A DNA stretch of 64,000 nt from NCBI GenBank assembly GCA_042434945.1, contig CP170191.1, forward strand, positions 2,294,001 through 2,358,000, in the 5' to 3' direction. This document shows positions 54,807 through 63,046 of this stretch, piece after piece. The first letter of the stretch is position 1, and each line of letters opens with the position of its first letter. Source of the DNA: Escherichia hormaechei_A (GTDB lineage Bacteria > Pseudomonadota > Gammaproteobacteria > Enterobacterales > Enterobacteriaceae). The translations under genes were made by a program, and so were the position numbers. Under the pieces are notes generated by a model that saw nothing but the letters and a program-made list of their open reading frames with translations, was not told the origin of the DNA and did no database searches.

Positions 54807-56070
54807 CCACTGGAAGATCTGAAAACCGGGTGGTGTAGCGCGGAGAAAGCATTTCACGCTTCATCTGCCACTGTTGCTGTATGCCCTGCCCGGCAAAATA
54901 GAGCGTGCCCTTTCCGTCCTTTGCATTCAGGTGATCCAGTACTTCCATTAACTTCTCACTACCAGCTCGGGGAGCACTGTCATCGAACAGGTTTAGTTGG
55001 GCCACGCCCTGACTGAAGAAGTCGCCCAGCATGACACCCGCTTTCTGGTACCGGTGACCGTCCTTCCAGATTTTGTCCAGACACTTTACCGCGGCGTTGA
55101 TGATGTCTCTGCTGTCCTGCGTTGGCGTGAGCAGCCTTACCGATGCGCTGTTTCCGTAATACGGCTCATTAAGGGCAAATGGAGAGGTCTTAACGAAGGC
55201 GGATATAAAACGGCAATACTGGTGCTCGCCGCGAAGCTTTTCAGCACCACGGGCCGCGTAGCTGCAAATAGCCTGCCGCATTTGCTCATAGTCAGTAATA
55301 CGTTCGCCAAACGATCGGCTGCATACAATTTCCTGCTTAACCGGCGCGAACTCCTCCAGATCCAGGCATGGCTCGCCGCGCAGTTCCCGGACCGTTCGCT
55401 CCAGCACCACATTAAAGTGCTTACGGATAATCCACGTGCTCTGTTCTGAGAGATCCAGCGCCGTTTTGATGCCCATAGCGTTCAGCTTCTTGCTGATGCG
55501 CCGGCCAACGCCCCAGACATCCTCCACAGGAACAAGCGCCAGTAGCCTTCGCTGCCGGTCGACGTTTGAGAGGTCAACCACCCCGCCCGTCTGCCGCTGC
55601 CATTTTTTCGCAGCATGGTTAGCCAGCTTCGCCAGCGTCTTGGTCTGGGCTATGCCGACTCCGACTGTGAGATGTGTCCGCTGTAAAATAGTCGCGCGGA
55701 TCTCTTTCCCGAACTCAGTCAGGTCCCGGCAGTTTCTTACGCCGGTCAGATCGCAGAATGCTTCGTCTATGCTGTAAATTTCCACGCGTGGGCTCATTTC
55801 TTCCAGCGTAGTCATTACCCGGCTGGACATGTCTGCATAGAGCTCGTAGTTGCTGCTGAAGCAAACAACACCAGCGCGCCGGAATAGGTCCTTTTGCTTG
55901 AAGAACGGCTCACCCATCGCTATCCCGGCTGCCTTTGCCTCGGCGCTACGTGCTATTACGCAGCCGTCATTATTCGACAGAACGACAACAGGCTGCCCGC
56001 GCAGGTCTGGTCTGAATACCGTCTCGCAACTGGCATAAAATGAGTTCACATCGACAAGGGCAAACATCAC
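54799..56070 (-). CDS. umuC: UmuC-type Y-family DNA polymerase
   Basis: 423 residues, the usual UmuC length. Catalytic acidic residues in FALVDVNSFYAS and in EIYSIDEAF (about residues 100-104); helix-hairpin-helix in the DVWGVGRRISKKLNAMGI segment; a clamp-binding motif QLNLF at residues 358-362. Performs translesion synthesis. It overlaps the upstream small gene by 4 bp and is controlled with it by the LexA box at 56390-56405. No normal umuD precedes it. Confidence 0.93.
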   Translation of the reverse strand: MMFALVDVNSFYASCETVFRPDLRGQPVVVLSNNDGCVIARSAEAKAAGIAMGEPFFKQKDLFRRAGVVCFSSNYELYADMSSRVMTTLEEMSPRVEIYSIDEAFCDLTGVRNCRDLTEFGKEIRATILQRTHLTVGVGIAQTKTLAKLANHAAKKWQRQTGGVVDLSNVDRQRRLLALVPVEDVWGVGRRISKKLNAMGIKTALDLSEQSTWIIRKHFNVVLERTVRELRGEPCLDLEEFAPVKQEIVCSRSFGERITDYEQMRQAICSYAARGAEKLRGEHQYCRFISAFVKTSPFALNEPYYGNSASVRLLTPTQDSRDIINAAVKCLDKIWKDGHRYQKAGVMLGDFFSQGVAQLNLFDDSAPRAGSEKLMEVLDHLNAKDGKGTLYFAGQGIQQQWQMKREMLSPRYTTRFSDLPVVK

Positions 56071-56372
56071 ATCACCGGATTGTCGTCTGTGAACGCCGCA
56101 GCGCCATTGATAAAAAAGGTTACAACTCCCATGACTTCGACTTCATCTAAAGCATCTCCCTCTATGCTTTCACCGTCTTCGGTGATGAGCGCACCGCCCA
56201 TAACGACCGCGAATTGTAGTTGGCCAAACGCATGCACCAGCACGCTCGTTCCGTTGCATGGCGGAAGATCGGTCTGAAAAAGCGCGTAGCCACCTGACGT
56301 TTCAACCAGGCATGAGTAGCGATTAACGCCACATAACTGTTCAAGCCTGTATCGCTGAGCTTTTGCCTCCAT
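56067..56372 (-). CDS. Small LexA-regulated protein in the umuD position
   Basis: 101 residues from ATG 56370-56372 (MEAKAQRYRLEQLCGV), chosen because GGGAGGGG lies just upstream and the LexA box would sit inside any longer frame. It occupies umuD's place, coupled to umuC by a 4-bp overlap, but lacks the UmuD cleavage site and I cannot find the Ser-Lys dyad. The C-terminal half (TSVLVHAFGQLQFAVVMGG, ALDEVEVMGVVTFFI) has the strand pattern seen at the end of UmuD/LexA peptidase domains, suggesting a degenerate or distant relative. Function unknown; a UmuC partner is the natural guess. Confidence 0.65.
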   Translation of the reverse strand: MEAKAQRYRLEQLCGVNRYSCLVETSGGYALFQTDLPPCNGTSVLVHAFGQLQFAVVMGGALITEDGESIEGDALDEVEVMGVVTFFINGAAAFTDDNPVM

Positions 56373-56389
56373 GGCCCCTCCCAAAACAA

Positions 56390-56405
56390 CTGTGTTTATA
56401 TACAG
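56390..56405. promoter_or_regulatory. LexA-binding site (SOS box)
   Basis: CTGTGTTTATATACAG: perfect CTG-N10-CAG box, extended on the minus strand as TACTGTATATAAACACAGTT. It lies 18 bp upstream of the small gene before umuC. Confidence 0.92.
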
Positions 56406-56483
56406 TAGCGTCAAATATGAGAGTCGATCAAGTTGGACAGTAATGCTAAACTTCAGACCTTTCCGAATTCACTGATTTCTATA

Positions 56484-56846
56484 ATGTTAAAGTTATTCGC
56501 CAAGTACACATCAATAGGTGTTATCAACACGCTCATTCATTGGGTTGTGTTCGCTATTTGCATATATGCATTTCACACAGGTCAGGCACTTGGCAACTTC
56601 GCCGGGTTCGTCGTGGCGGTGTCATTCAGCTTCTTTGCAAACGCCAGGTTCACGTTTAAGTCTTCGACTACAACGATGCGCTACATGTTATATGTCGGGT
56701 TCATGGGAACACTGAGTGCTACTGTTGGATGGGCTGCTGATAAGTGCTCGCTTCCTCCAATTATCACTCTTATCACCTTCTCCGCCATCAGCCTGATGTG
56801 CGGTTTCGTCTATTCAAAGTTCATTGTCTTTAGGGATGCGAAATGA
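56484..56846 (+). CDS. gtrA: O-antigen glucosylation flippase GtrA
   Basis: 120 residues from ATG 56484 (MLKLFAKYTSIGVINTLIHW), the standard GtrA length; the frame open upstream is ignored. Four membrane helices, GtrA-like family; FSFFANARFTFK and FVYSKFIVFRDAK are conserved. It moves undecaprenyl-phosphate-glucose across the inner membrane. First of gtrABC; overlaps gtrB by 4 bp. Close to phage P22/SfV GtrA. Confidence 0.93.
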   Translation: MLKLFAKYTSIGVINTLIHWVVFAICIYAFHTGQALGNFAGFVVAVSFSFFANARFTFKSSTTTMRYMLYVGFMGTLSATVGWAADKCSLPPIITLITFSAISLMCGFVYSKFIVFRDAK

Positions 56847-57772
56847 AAATATCTCTGATTGTTCCTGTCTTCAATGAAGAAGATGCGATACCAATTTTCT
56901 ATAAAACGGTACGTGAATTCGAAGAGTTGAAGCCTTATGACGTCGAAATTGTATTCATAAATGACGGAAGCAAAGACGCCACGGAATCAATTATTAACGT
57001 TCTGGCTGTTTCAGATCCGCTAGTTGTTCCGCTGTCATTTACACGAAACTTTGGTAAAGAACCAGCATTGTTTGCAGGGTTAGACCATGCAACGGGCGAT
57101 GCTGTTATTCCTATTGATGTTGACCTGCAAGACCCGATTGAGGTTATTCCTCATCTGATTGAAAAGTGGCAGGCAGGTGCCGATATGGTGCTGGCAAAAC
57201 GTTCAGATCGTTCAACTGATGGAAGATTAAAACGGAAAACCGCTGAGTGGTTCTATAAGCTTCACAATAAAATAAGCAATCCAAAGATTGAAGAGAATGT
57301 CGGCGATTTCCGGCTCATGTCTCGCGAAGTAGTGGAAAACATTAAGCTCATGCCAGAGCGCAACCTATTTATGAAGGGCGTGCTGAGCTGGGTTGGCGGA
57401 CGCACTGATGTCGTTGAATATGCACGTGCAGAACGAGTCGCAGGCAGCACTAAATTTAACGGTTGGAAACTGTGGAACCTTGCCCTTGAGGGGATCACCA
57501 GCTTCTCTACCTTTCCGCTGCGCATGTGGACTTACATCGGACTCTTTGTTGCCGGGGCCGCCTTCCTTTATGGTGCATGGATGATATTTGACACGATTGC
57601 ATTCGGTAACGCAGTGCGTGGGTATCCATCTTTACTGGTTTCTATCCTGTTTCTTGGAGGAATCCAGCTGATCGGTATCGGTGTCCTGGGTGAATATATC
57701 GGAAGAATTTATGTTGAAGTAAAAAATCGTCCAAGATATGTGCTTAAAAACAAGGGCAAGAAAGATGATTGA
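56843..57772 (+). CDS. gtrB: Bactoprenol glucosyl transferase GtrB
   Basis: 309 residues. GT2 domain (MKISLIVPVFNEEDAIPIFY, VFINDGSKD, IDVDLQDPIE) transfers glucose from UDP-glucose to undecaprenyl phosphate on the cytoplasmic side; two C-terminal membrane helices (about residues 230-290). Conserved among serotype-converting phages. Overlaps gtrC by 8 bp. Confidence 0.94.
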   Translation: MKISLIVPVFNEEDAIPIFYKTVREFEELKPYDVEIVFINDGSKDATESIINVLAVSDPLVVPLSFTRNFGKEPALFAGLDHATGDAVIPIDVDLQDPIEVIPHLIEKWQAGADMVLAKRSDRSTDGRLKRKTAEWFYKLHNKISNPKIEENVGDFRLMSREVVENIKLMPERNLFMKGVLSWVGGRTDVVEYARAERVAGSTKFNGWKLWNLALEGITSFSTFPLRMWTYIGLFVAGAAFLYGAWMIFDTIAFGNAVRGYPSLLVSILFLGGIQLIGIGVLGEYIGRIYVEVKNRPRYVLKNKGKKDD

Positions 57773-59234
57773 ACAGTTCTTCAGCAGATACAAAATTGCG
57801 TACATTGCAGGATTAGTGTACATCCTTCCTATCATTATTGCAGGACGCATGTTCAATGATGATATAGGAAGGGCAACGGAGGGTTATACTAAATGGGGTG
57901 TAAACGGAAGGCCACTAAGTGACTGGATTATGGAGGGTCTAAGCTTTGGATTCCCTATAAGTAACCTTTCCCCTTTCACCATAATTATTGCATTGCTAAT
58001 TACTGTGCTTTGCGGCGCTCTACTTGCTGAGCACTTTGGTGTCGAGGATAAAGCCAAAAGAAACATACTGGCTTTTTCTTTTATTATATCTCCGTTTTAT
58101 TTAGAGAATCTTTCTTATCAGTTCGATTCTCTGCCTATGGCTTTGTCATTATTATTCGCATCTCTTGCGTTCACAATCCAAGGAAAGTTCAGACCTTTAG
58201 CTGGCTGTGCAGTTGGCACCGTCTTGCTGATTGGCACCATGTGTCTTTATCAGCCATCTATAAATGTGTACATCATACTAGTTTGTTTTGCTGCAATACT
58301 AGCAGGAATAAATAGCGAAGGTCGCATTTTACTTACCGCTTTATACAAAGCCATATCATTACTTGTAGCTCAGGTGATTTACTCTTTAGCAATTGTACCT
58401 GCCTTTATCGAGGGTGATTACAACACAAATCACAGTATTATGATTACTGAAAAACCAGATCCGGTAGGTCTGCTTTTTAGTAATGCTCAAGCATTTTACG
58501 ATAGAGTATTAAACTCTCTAGATACAACGGCATACGTGATAGCAGTTGCTCTGGTAGTATTGCTATTAGTGATATGGATAAAGTCTTTATTTACACGCAA
58601 TAACAATAAAAACAAATTAAACCTTGCGTTTGATAAGTTAACTATACTCATTGCATTTCCAGTTATTTTTATATGCATAGCTGGCCCCTTACTATTACTC
58701 TACAAACCAGTGACAAACCCCCGCGTATTGCTTGGCGTTAATGCCATAGTATTTATTGGGGTATTCTGTTCGACATATTTCTTAAGCCGATACTGGAAAT
58801 TCCTGATGATTGTACCAGTGGTTTACGCGTTCTCACTTTCCGCAGCGTATGGGAATGCTTCAACCATGCAAAAAAGGCTTGATGAATATCGGGCAATAGT
58901 AATTGCCAAAGATATTAACAATTTAAATAAACCATTTAAGAATCTTGTTTTTATAGGCATGCCTGAGCTTTCCAAGGTGTCTAATAAATATGCAGACAAC
59001 TTCCCTGTCATTCGTCAACTGATTACCCCATCCATAAGAGAGAACTGGGTTTTCGCAAACTACTTCATGCGGCAGTATGGGATCTATCTCAACTATATTC
59101 ATATAAGCAAAGGAAGAACAACCAGAGATGCTTTATGCAAACAAGGTGTATTAATTGCTAATGATGACTATTTTGTTATGCACAATTCAGAAACGGTAAT
59201 AATAGACTTTACAAAATGTAAAGACGTGAACTAA
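57765..59234 (+). CDS. gtrC: Serotype-specific O-antigen glucosyltransferase (GtrC type)
   Basis: 489 residues from ATG 57765 (MIEQFFSRYKIAYIAGLVYI), 8-10 membrane helices and a C-terminal periplasmic domain of about 110 residues. Belongs by layout to the Glucos_trans_II group; this third gtr gene is always phage-specific and decides which sugar and linkage is modified. AT-rich with many ATA/AGA codons, unlike gtrAB: a sign of separate origin. Linkage cannot be predicted. Confidence 0.82.
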   Translation: MIEQFFSRYKIAYIAGLVYILPIIIAGRMFNDDIGRATEGYTKWGVNGRPLSDWIMEGLSFGFPISNLSPFTIIIALLITVLCGALLAEHFGVEDKAKRNILAFSFIISPFYLENLSYQFDSLPMALSLLFASLAFTIQGKFRPLAGCAVGTVLLIGTMCLYQPSINVYIILVCFAAILAGINSEGRILLTALYKAISLLVAQVIYSLAIVPAFIEGDYNTNHSIMITEKPDPVGLLFSNAQAFYDRVLNSLDTTAYVIAVALVVLLLVIWIKSLFTRNNNKNKLNLAFDKLTILIAFPVIFICIAGPLLLLYKPVTNPRVLLGVNAIVFIGVFCSTYFLSRYWKFLMIVPVVYAFSLSAAYGNASTMQKRLDEYRAIVIAKDINNLNKPFKNLVFIGMPELSKVSNKYADNFPVIRQLITPSIRENWVFANYFMRQYGIYLNYIHISKGRTTRDALCKQGVLIANDDYFVMHNSETVIIDFTKCKDVN

Positions 59235-59240
59235 CTTAGT

Positions 59241-59266
59241 CGAAGGCCGATACTTTTCGGCCTTCC
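59241..59266 (+). terminator. Terminator of gtrABC
   Basis: CGAAGGCCGA-tactttt-TCGGCCTTCCTTAATTTT: clear stem with a T-rich tail right after gtrC. Confidence 0.85.
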
Positions 59267-59482
59267 TTAATTTTATTAGGTTCATAAATTTAATTTGTCA
59301 CCATTAAATGCAGTGATGATGGCTTGTTTTTTATCATTAGCAATACCAATCAATGGTCATAAGTTATACAATTTGAAACCGTTCTCTTTTTGCTGGTGAT
59401 ACATACAGTGAATCTTGCTCGCCCTTCTGAATAAGTGAACTTTCCTAAACATGTGATAAACTGCTTTTTTGAGGAGAAGAAG

Positions 59483-59548
59483 ATGGAGTGGCTAATCATC
59501 ATGATAGTTGTGCTTTTCGTCTTTGCACTACCCGGTACTGACATATGA
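59483..59548 (+). CDS. Tiny hydrophobic peptide, possible Iap-like polymerase inhibitor
   Basis: 21 residues: MEWLIIMIVVLFVFALPGTD and a final Ile, a single membrane helix. The ribosome site GAGGAGAAGAAG is strong and the stop overlaps the next start as ATGA, so it is probably translated and coupled. Seroconverting phage D3 of Pseudomonas makes a short hydrophobic peptide (Iap) that blocks the host O-antigen polymerase just upstream of its own Wzy-beta; this peptide has the same size class, nature and place. Homology cannot be shown for so short a sequence. Confidence 0.5.
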   Translation: MEWLIIMIVVLFVFALPGTDI

Positions 59549-59706
59549 AAGAAGGGATTAACCTCCCAAGAGTTTTGGGTGTCTCAATGGTATGCTTGCT
59601 TGTCACTGGATCTGTGGATAACAAGTGGGTAGTGGCTATCTTTTTACTGCTCATAGCAGCCTGGCTAACACTAGAAATCTATCTTAAGAATAAAAAATGC
59701 GATTAA
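59545..59706 (+). CDS. Small hydrophobic protein coupled to the Wzy-like gene
   Basis: 53 residues with two membrane helices (VLGVSMVCLLVTGSV and WVVAIFLLLIAAWLTLEIYL). Starts by ATGA overlap with the 21-residue peptide and overlaps the polymerase gene by 10 bp. Could be a second candidate for the inhibitor role or a small partner of the polymerase. No family is recognised. Confidence 0.55.
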   Translation: MKEGINLPRVLGVSMVCLLVTGSVDNKWVVAIFLLLIAAWLTLEIYLKNKKCD

Positions 59707-60902
59707 TTCTTATACTAATTCTCTGCCTTTCTGTACCGGTAGACATGCTGAATGGGTGGCTATCTTACGAGCGAGACATAGGGTTTGTGTCCCCTCTCTA
59801 TAAAGCTGCTGTATTAGGTCTATGCCTTTTGCTGCTCGCGGCAACCAGAATCAAACGGTTTTTGTTCTATTCATTTTTTATGCTTATCCTGTGCCTTGGT
59901 CCGATACTCGGCTATACGACTTTTGAACTCAATGAGTTCCCGGTAGAAACTGTGCAGATAGCAATTCGATGCCTGCTAATGTTTGTCGTTTATGACACCC
60001 TCTCGGCACTGAGAGTTTCTCACAGGATGGCCGCGTTGGGAGCAGTTTCAGCGCTAGGGTTTACGCTTCTCAATTTCCTTATGGCGCAAATGGGTTACGG
60101 TTATTCTGCATATGGAGACGCCGCCCTAAGTGATGCTTACGCTGAATACTCTGTCGGCGCTAAAGGGTTCTTCTTTGCTGGAAATGAAGTAAGCATTTTG
60201 CTTATGTTCCTTGCTGCATTTGTTTCACTTTATTTCTATAGATACTTTTGGACTTTCTTCCTGCTTGTTGCATTGCTTGGATGCAGCATACTCCTTTCAA
60301 CAAAAACAGCTATGATTGCTTCTCTCGCAATGGTGGCTGTCTGGTTCTTTGTTCGATACCGCTCCCTTTCTGTAAAATACCTTATACCTGCTGCCGTTAT
60401 CGCAGTGTTCGCGCTGGTCTTCATTATCAATCCAGATATAACACTGAGTGGAGCAAAATGGACTCAATTCGTTTATATATATGAGAATGGCGGAATTACT
60501 CGATTAATATTCTCAGGAAGAGATGAGTTTGTCGATGCGGCGTGGAGGATGATGCAGGGGAATTCAGCATTTATTACTGGGGAATATTTCTTCGGTTTTA
60601 CCAAAGAATATCTTGAGTTTCAGAGAATAAAATCATCGGTAGAAATAGATCTGATTGATATGTACCTGTGGTTTGGCGTAGCCGGTGTCGTTTTCTTCTT
60701 CTACTATATGAAGTTTGTGTGGTCAAAAGTAAAATATGGATGCTATGAGACTCGCATGTCCAGACTCATATCACTTTGCTTCTTTACCATGATATTCTTC
60801 GTATCATTCTTCTCTGGTCACGTTGTTTACTCGGGAACGGCAGCGATCCCTGCTGCATTGTGTCTGTATGCCATTTATCAAAAAATGATGTCTCACAAAT
60901 AA
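59697..60902 (+). CDS. Wzy-like O-antigen polymerase of the prophage
   Basis: 401 residues with about eleven membrane helices and a central region containing SAYGDAALSDAYAEYSVGAKGFFFAGNE and a periplasmic-type loop (GGITRLIFSGRDEFVDAAWRMM, with Arg residues and the RxxF-G-RDE pattern seen in O-antigen ligase/polymerase family members). The layout fits Wzy/O-antigen ligase-like proteins. Being in a prophage next to gtrABC and a tailspike, it is best explained as a replacement polymerase (Wzy-beta type) that changes the linkage between O-antigen repeats. An unrelated membrane transferase is possible. Confidence 0.65.
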   Translation: MRLILILILCLSVPVDMLNGWLSYERDIGFVSPLYKAAVLGLCLLLLAATRIKRFLFYSFFMLILCLGPILGYTTFELNEFPVETVQIAIRCLLMFVVYDTLSALRVSHRMAALGAVSALGFTLLNFLMAQMGYGYSAYGDAALSDAYAEYSVGAKGFFFAGNEVSILLMFLAAFVSLYFYRYFWTFFLLVALLGCSILLSTKTAMIASLAMVAVWFFVRYRSLSVKYLIPAAVIAVFALVFIINPDITLSGAKWTQFVYIYENGGITRLIFSGRDEFVDAAWRMMQGNSAFITGEYFFGFTKEYLEFQRIKSSVEIDLIDMYLWFGVAGVVFFFYYMKFVWSKVKYGCYETRMSRLISLCFFTMIFFVSFFSGHVVYSGTAAIPAALCLYAIYQKMMSHK

Positions 60903-60904
60903 AA

Positions 60905-60930
60905 GAAGGCGGCATTAGCCGCCTTTTCTT
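60905..60930. terminator. Bidirectional terminator between the polymerase and tailspike genes
   Basis: GAAGGCGGC-att-AGCCGCCTTTTCTTTT with A-rich bases on the left: serves the polymerase gene (plus) and the tailspike gene (minus). Confidence 0.85.
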
Positions 60931-62988
60931 TTACACCATCAACTGGAATGTTGGTGCTGTTCCAGAGAAATCTCCGGACTGTGTACATACCCAGCCTAGT
61001 TTCACTGATGTTCCAGGTGTGATGATGAATATTTTATCCCCGCTGTACCACTTACCTGCTGTTGGTACTGCTGCGGCATGGAAGATTCGGCAGTTAGCAG
61101 TGATAGCGCTGCTGATATATGGACCTGCGTTAACCTGCACGGCCTGGCCCACAGCAAAGTCTATCGTGTCGTTTCCAATATTAGTCATTCTCACCGTCGC
61201 CGTGGTTGACCTGTAATTCTGATACCCAACCTGAGAGCCAGCGAACTGAGCTGTAGAAGGCAGAGAGAAGTAAGCAATGCTTGCTGATGTGAGTGTCCCT
61301 GTGGTGTCATTGAAATCTATCGTCCAGTTACCCAACTGGATCCTTGAGCACCCTGAAAAATCCGCCATGCCAAGATATGAGCCGGTTACGTAATTTACCC
61401 GTAGATTTACATCGCCAATATACAGATCAGTCACACCTTGCGTAATGGAGAACATAGAGTGAAGAATGCTCGCAGTAACTCCAGCAAGTACACATGCCCC
61501 TTCAATGCGGCCTATCCTGATTGTGCTGCTCACGTTATCAGGTCGGCTACGCAGAATTGGCATAATAGATGAACTTAGGGTGTTGTCGATATACAAGGCA
61601 TCGATGCGCATGGTTCCACTGTACGAGTATGTAATGCCATATCCAGAGCACTCTCTGATACGCAGAACCCCTATGTTTACTATACCGCCAGCATTTACAA
61701 CTGGCTCGCCTAATCCGTTATCAACAACCATTTCAGAGATCGAAGCGCGACTACCATCGAGGCAGTAGATTCCATTATCGTGGATCAACCTGGCAGTTAT
61801 AACACCGAATACCGTTTCAGTGGTGGCTGCGACGATTACCCCACCTTGACTGTCATAGATATTAACATCTGGGTAGTTTCCTCGCTGAGCTGTAGCACCT
61901 ACGGTGAATGCAGCAGGCTGCGGATCAACATCAGTATCCCCCTTCTGAATATTACGAATAATGGCAGAAATGGTGTTTCTTGTTCCTTCATCCGTTACTG
62001 CGTTCTGGAGTCCATAAGTCGTTCTGTTAGCACCATAGATATTCGAAACCTTGATGCGACCAACAGTGTCTGTACCCTGGTTGATAAAACCACCAGCGCC
62101 GAAATTCTGCATGTCGATATCGATATCATAAGTTACATTCGCTCCGGTCAATGTCAGGAGCGTACGACCGTATGCCGTGGAAAAATCAGTAGTAGAGGCT
62201 TTCATTCTACCGGTCAGGCTGAAGCGACTTGAAGGGATGCTAACGACATTATAATTCTCCCCCATCATTTTCACGTCAAGACCAGATGCGCATGCTTTCA
62301 ACAGGCGTGCAGAGTTGTCAGATCCTGTATTCCCATCCCAGCATCCATATTCTTCTGTGCTGACCTGTTTATTTTTGACGCACCGACGCCACACAGCTCC
62401 GCCGGACGTTTTGATATAAAGACCGCCATCGTCTACCAGCGATCCGGGATTAACACTGCGGAAGAATCCCCCACCACCAAATTTGTCTGAGTAATAATTT
62501 TGTACCCGGATTAACTGGCCAATGCTCTTTGGTTCAGTTTCACGGAGGGTGGATAAATCTGGACACTCACCAAGCAATCTGAACCCATCAGTATTCCCTA
62601 ATTGTGTTCTAAGAGATGCGTCACCAACACTTAACCATGCTCCAGGACCTATGCCGCCTGTAGATTCTGGAGTGGAGTCAGGAGATACCACCTTCGGGAA
62701 AGGACCATCCCAGCGATAATATTCGCCGGTCGCTTCAAGTCGCAGAACCTGGTTTGGAAGCGTAAGCGTATTTCCGTCTTCAAAGCTGTCCAGGGTGATA
62801 TACCCGAACTGGGAGATGGCCTGCTGTGCCAGCCAGCGCAGGCCCTCGATCGTATAATGCTTATTGCCGAAACGGTCAATGTAAGTCCATCCCATCGAGG
62901 TAACGAACTCGTCAATTTTCCCGGCGTTGTATTTCAGATCAATCGGTGATTCGCTCGGGACCGGTTTCTGAGTAGGTGTGGTAGCCAT
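60931..62988 (-). CDS. Phage tailspike protein
   Basis: 685 residues. The N-terminal 130 residues (MATTPTQKPVPSESPIDLKY, FVTSMGWTYIDRFGNKHYTIEGLRWLA, GYITLDSFEDG) form the head-binding/adaptor domain shared by many tailspikes (Gp66/TSP1 type). The rest has short repeating beta strands with Asn, Thr, Gly and Ile, suggesting a right-handed beta-helix, often an O-antigen or capsule depolymerase; no catalytic residues can be assigned. It binds and probably degrades the surface polysaccharide used as receptor. Downstream of the J-like gene. Confidence 0.82.
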   Translation of the reverse strand: MATTPTQKPVPSESPIDLKYNAGKIDEFVTSMGWTYIDRFGNKHYTIEGLRWLAQQAISQFGYITLDSFEDGNTLTLPNQVLRLEATGEYYRWDGPFPKVVSPDSTPESTGGIGPGAWLSVGDASLRTQLGNTDGFRLLGECPDLSTLRETEPKSIGQLIRVQNYYSDKFGGGGFFRSVNPGSLVDDGGLYIKTSGGAVWRRCVKNKQVSTEEYGCWDGNTGSDNSARLLKACASGLDVKMMGENYNVVSIPSSRFSLTGRMKASTTDFSTAYGRTLLTLTGANVTYDIDIDMQNFGAGGFINQGTDTVGRIKVSNIYGANRTTYGLQNAVTDEGTRNTISAIIRNIQKGDTDVDPQPAAFTVGATAQRGNYPDVNIYDSQGGVIVAATTETVFGVITARLIHDNGIYCLDGSRASISEMVVDNGLGEPVVNAGGIVNIGVLRIRECSGYGITYSYSGTMRIDALYIDNTLSSSIMPILRSRPDNVSSTIRIGRIEGACVLAGVTASILHSMFSITQGVTDLYIGDVNLRVNYVTGSYLGMADFSGCSRIQLGNWTIDFNDTTGTLTSASIAYFSLPSTAQFAGSQVGYQNYRSTTATVRMTNIGNDTIDFAVGQAVQVNAGPYISSAITANCRIFHAAAVPTAGKWYSGDKIFIITPGTSVKLGWVCTQSGDFSGTAPTFQLMV

Positions 62989-62998
62989 ATTGATTCCA

Positions 62999-63024
62999 TA
63001 AAAAAACCCGGCGCGGTGGCCGGG
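62999..63024 (-). terminator. Terminator between the J-like and tailspike genes
   Basis: Minus strand CCCGGC-caccgc-GCCGGGTTTTTT: strong stem and U-tract after the J-like stop; the tailspike then needs read-through (antitermination) or its own promoter. Confidence 0.8.
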
Positions 63025-63046
63025 TATGGTTGGTCGGGGACGGTTC

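Noticed and set aside
56415..56483. Dam/OxyR phase-variation switch upstream of gtrA, as in Salmonella gtr operons
   Set aside because: I see only a single GATC in the short upstream gap, not the paired GATC/OxyR half-site layout needed for that switch.
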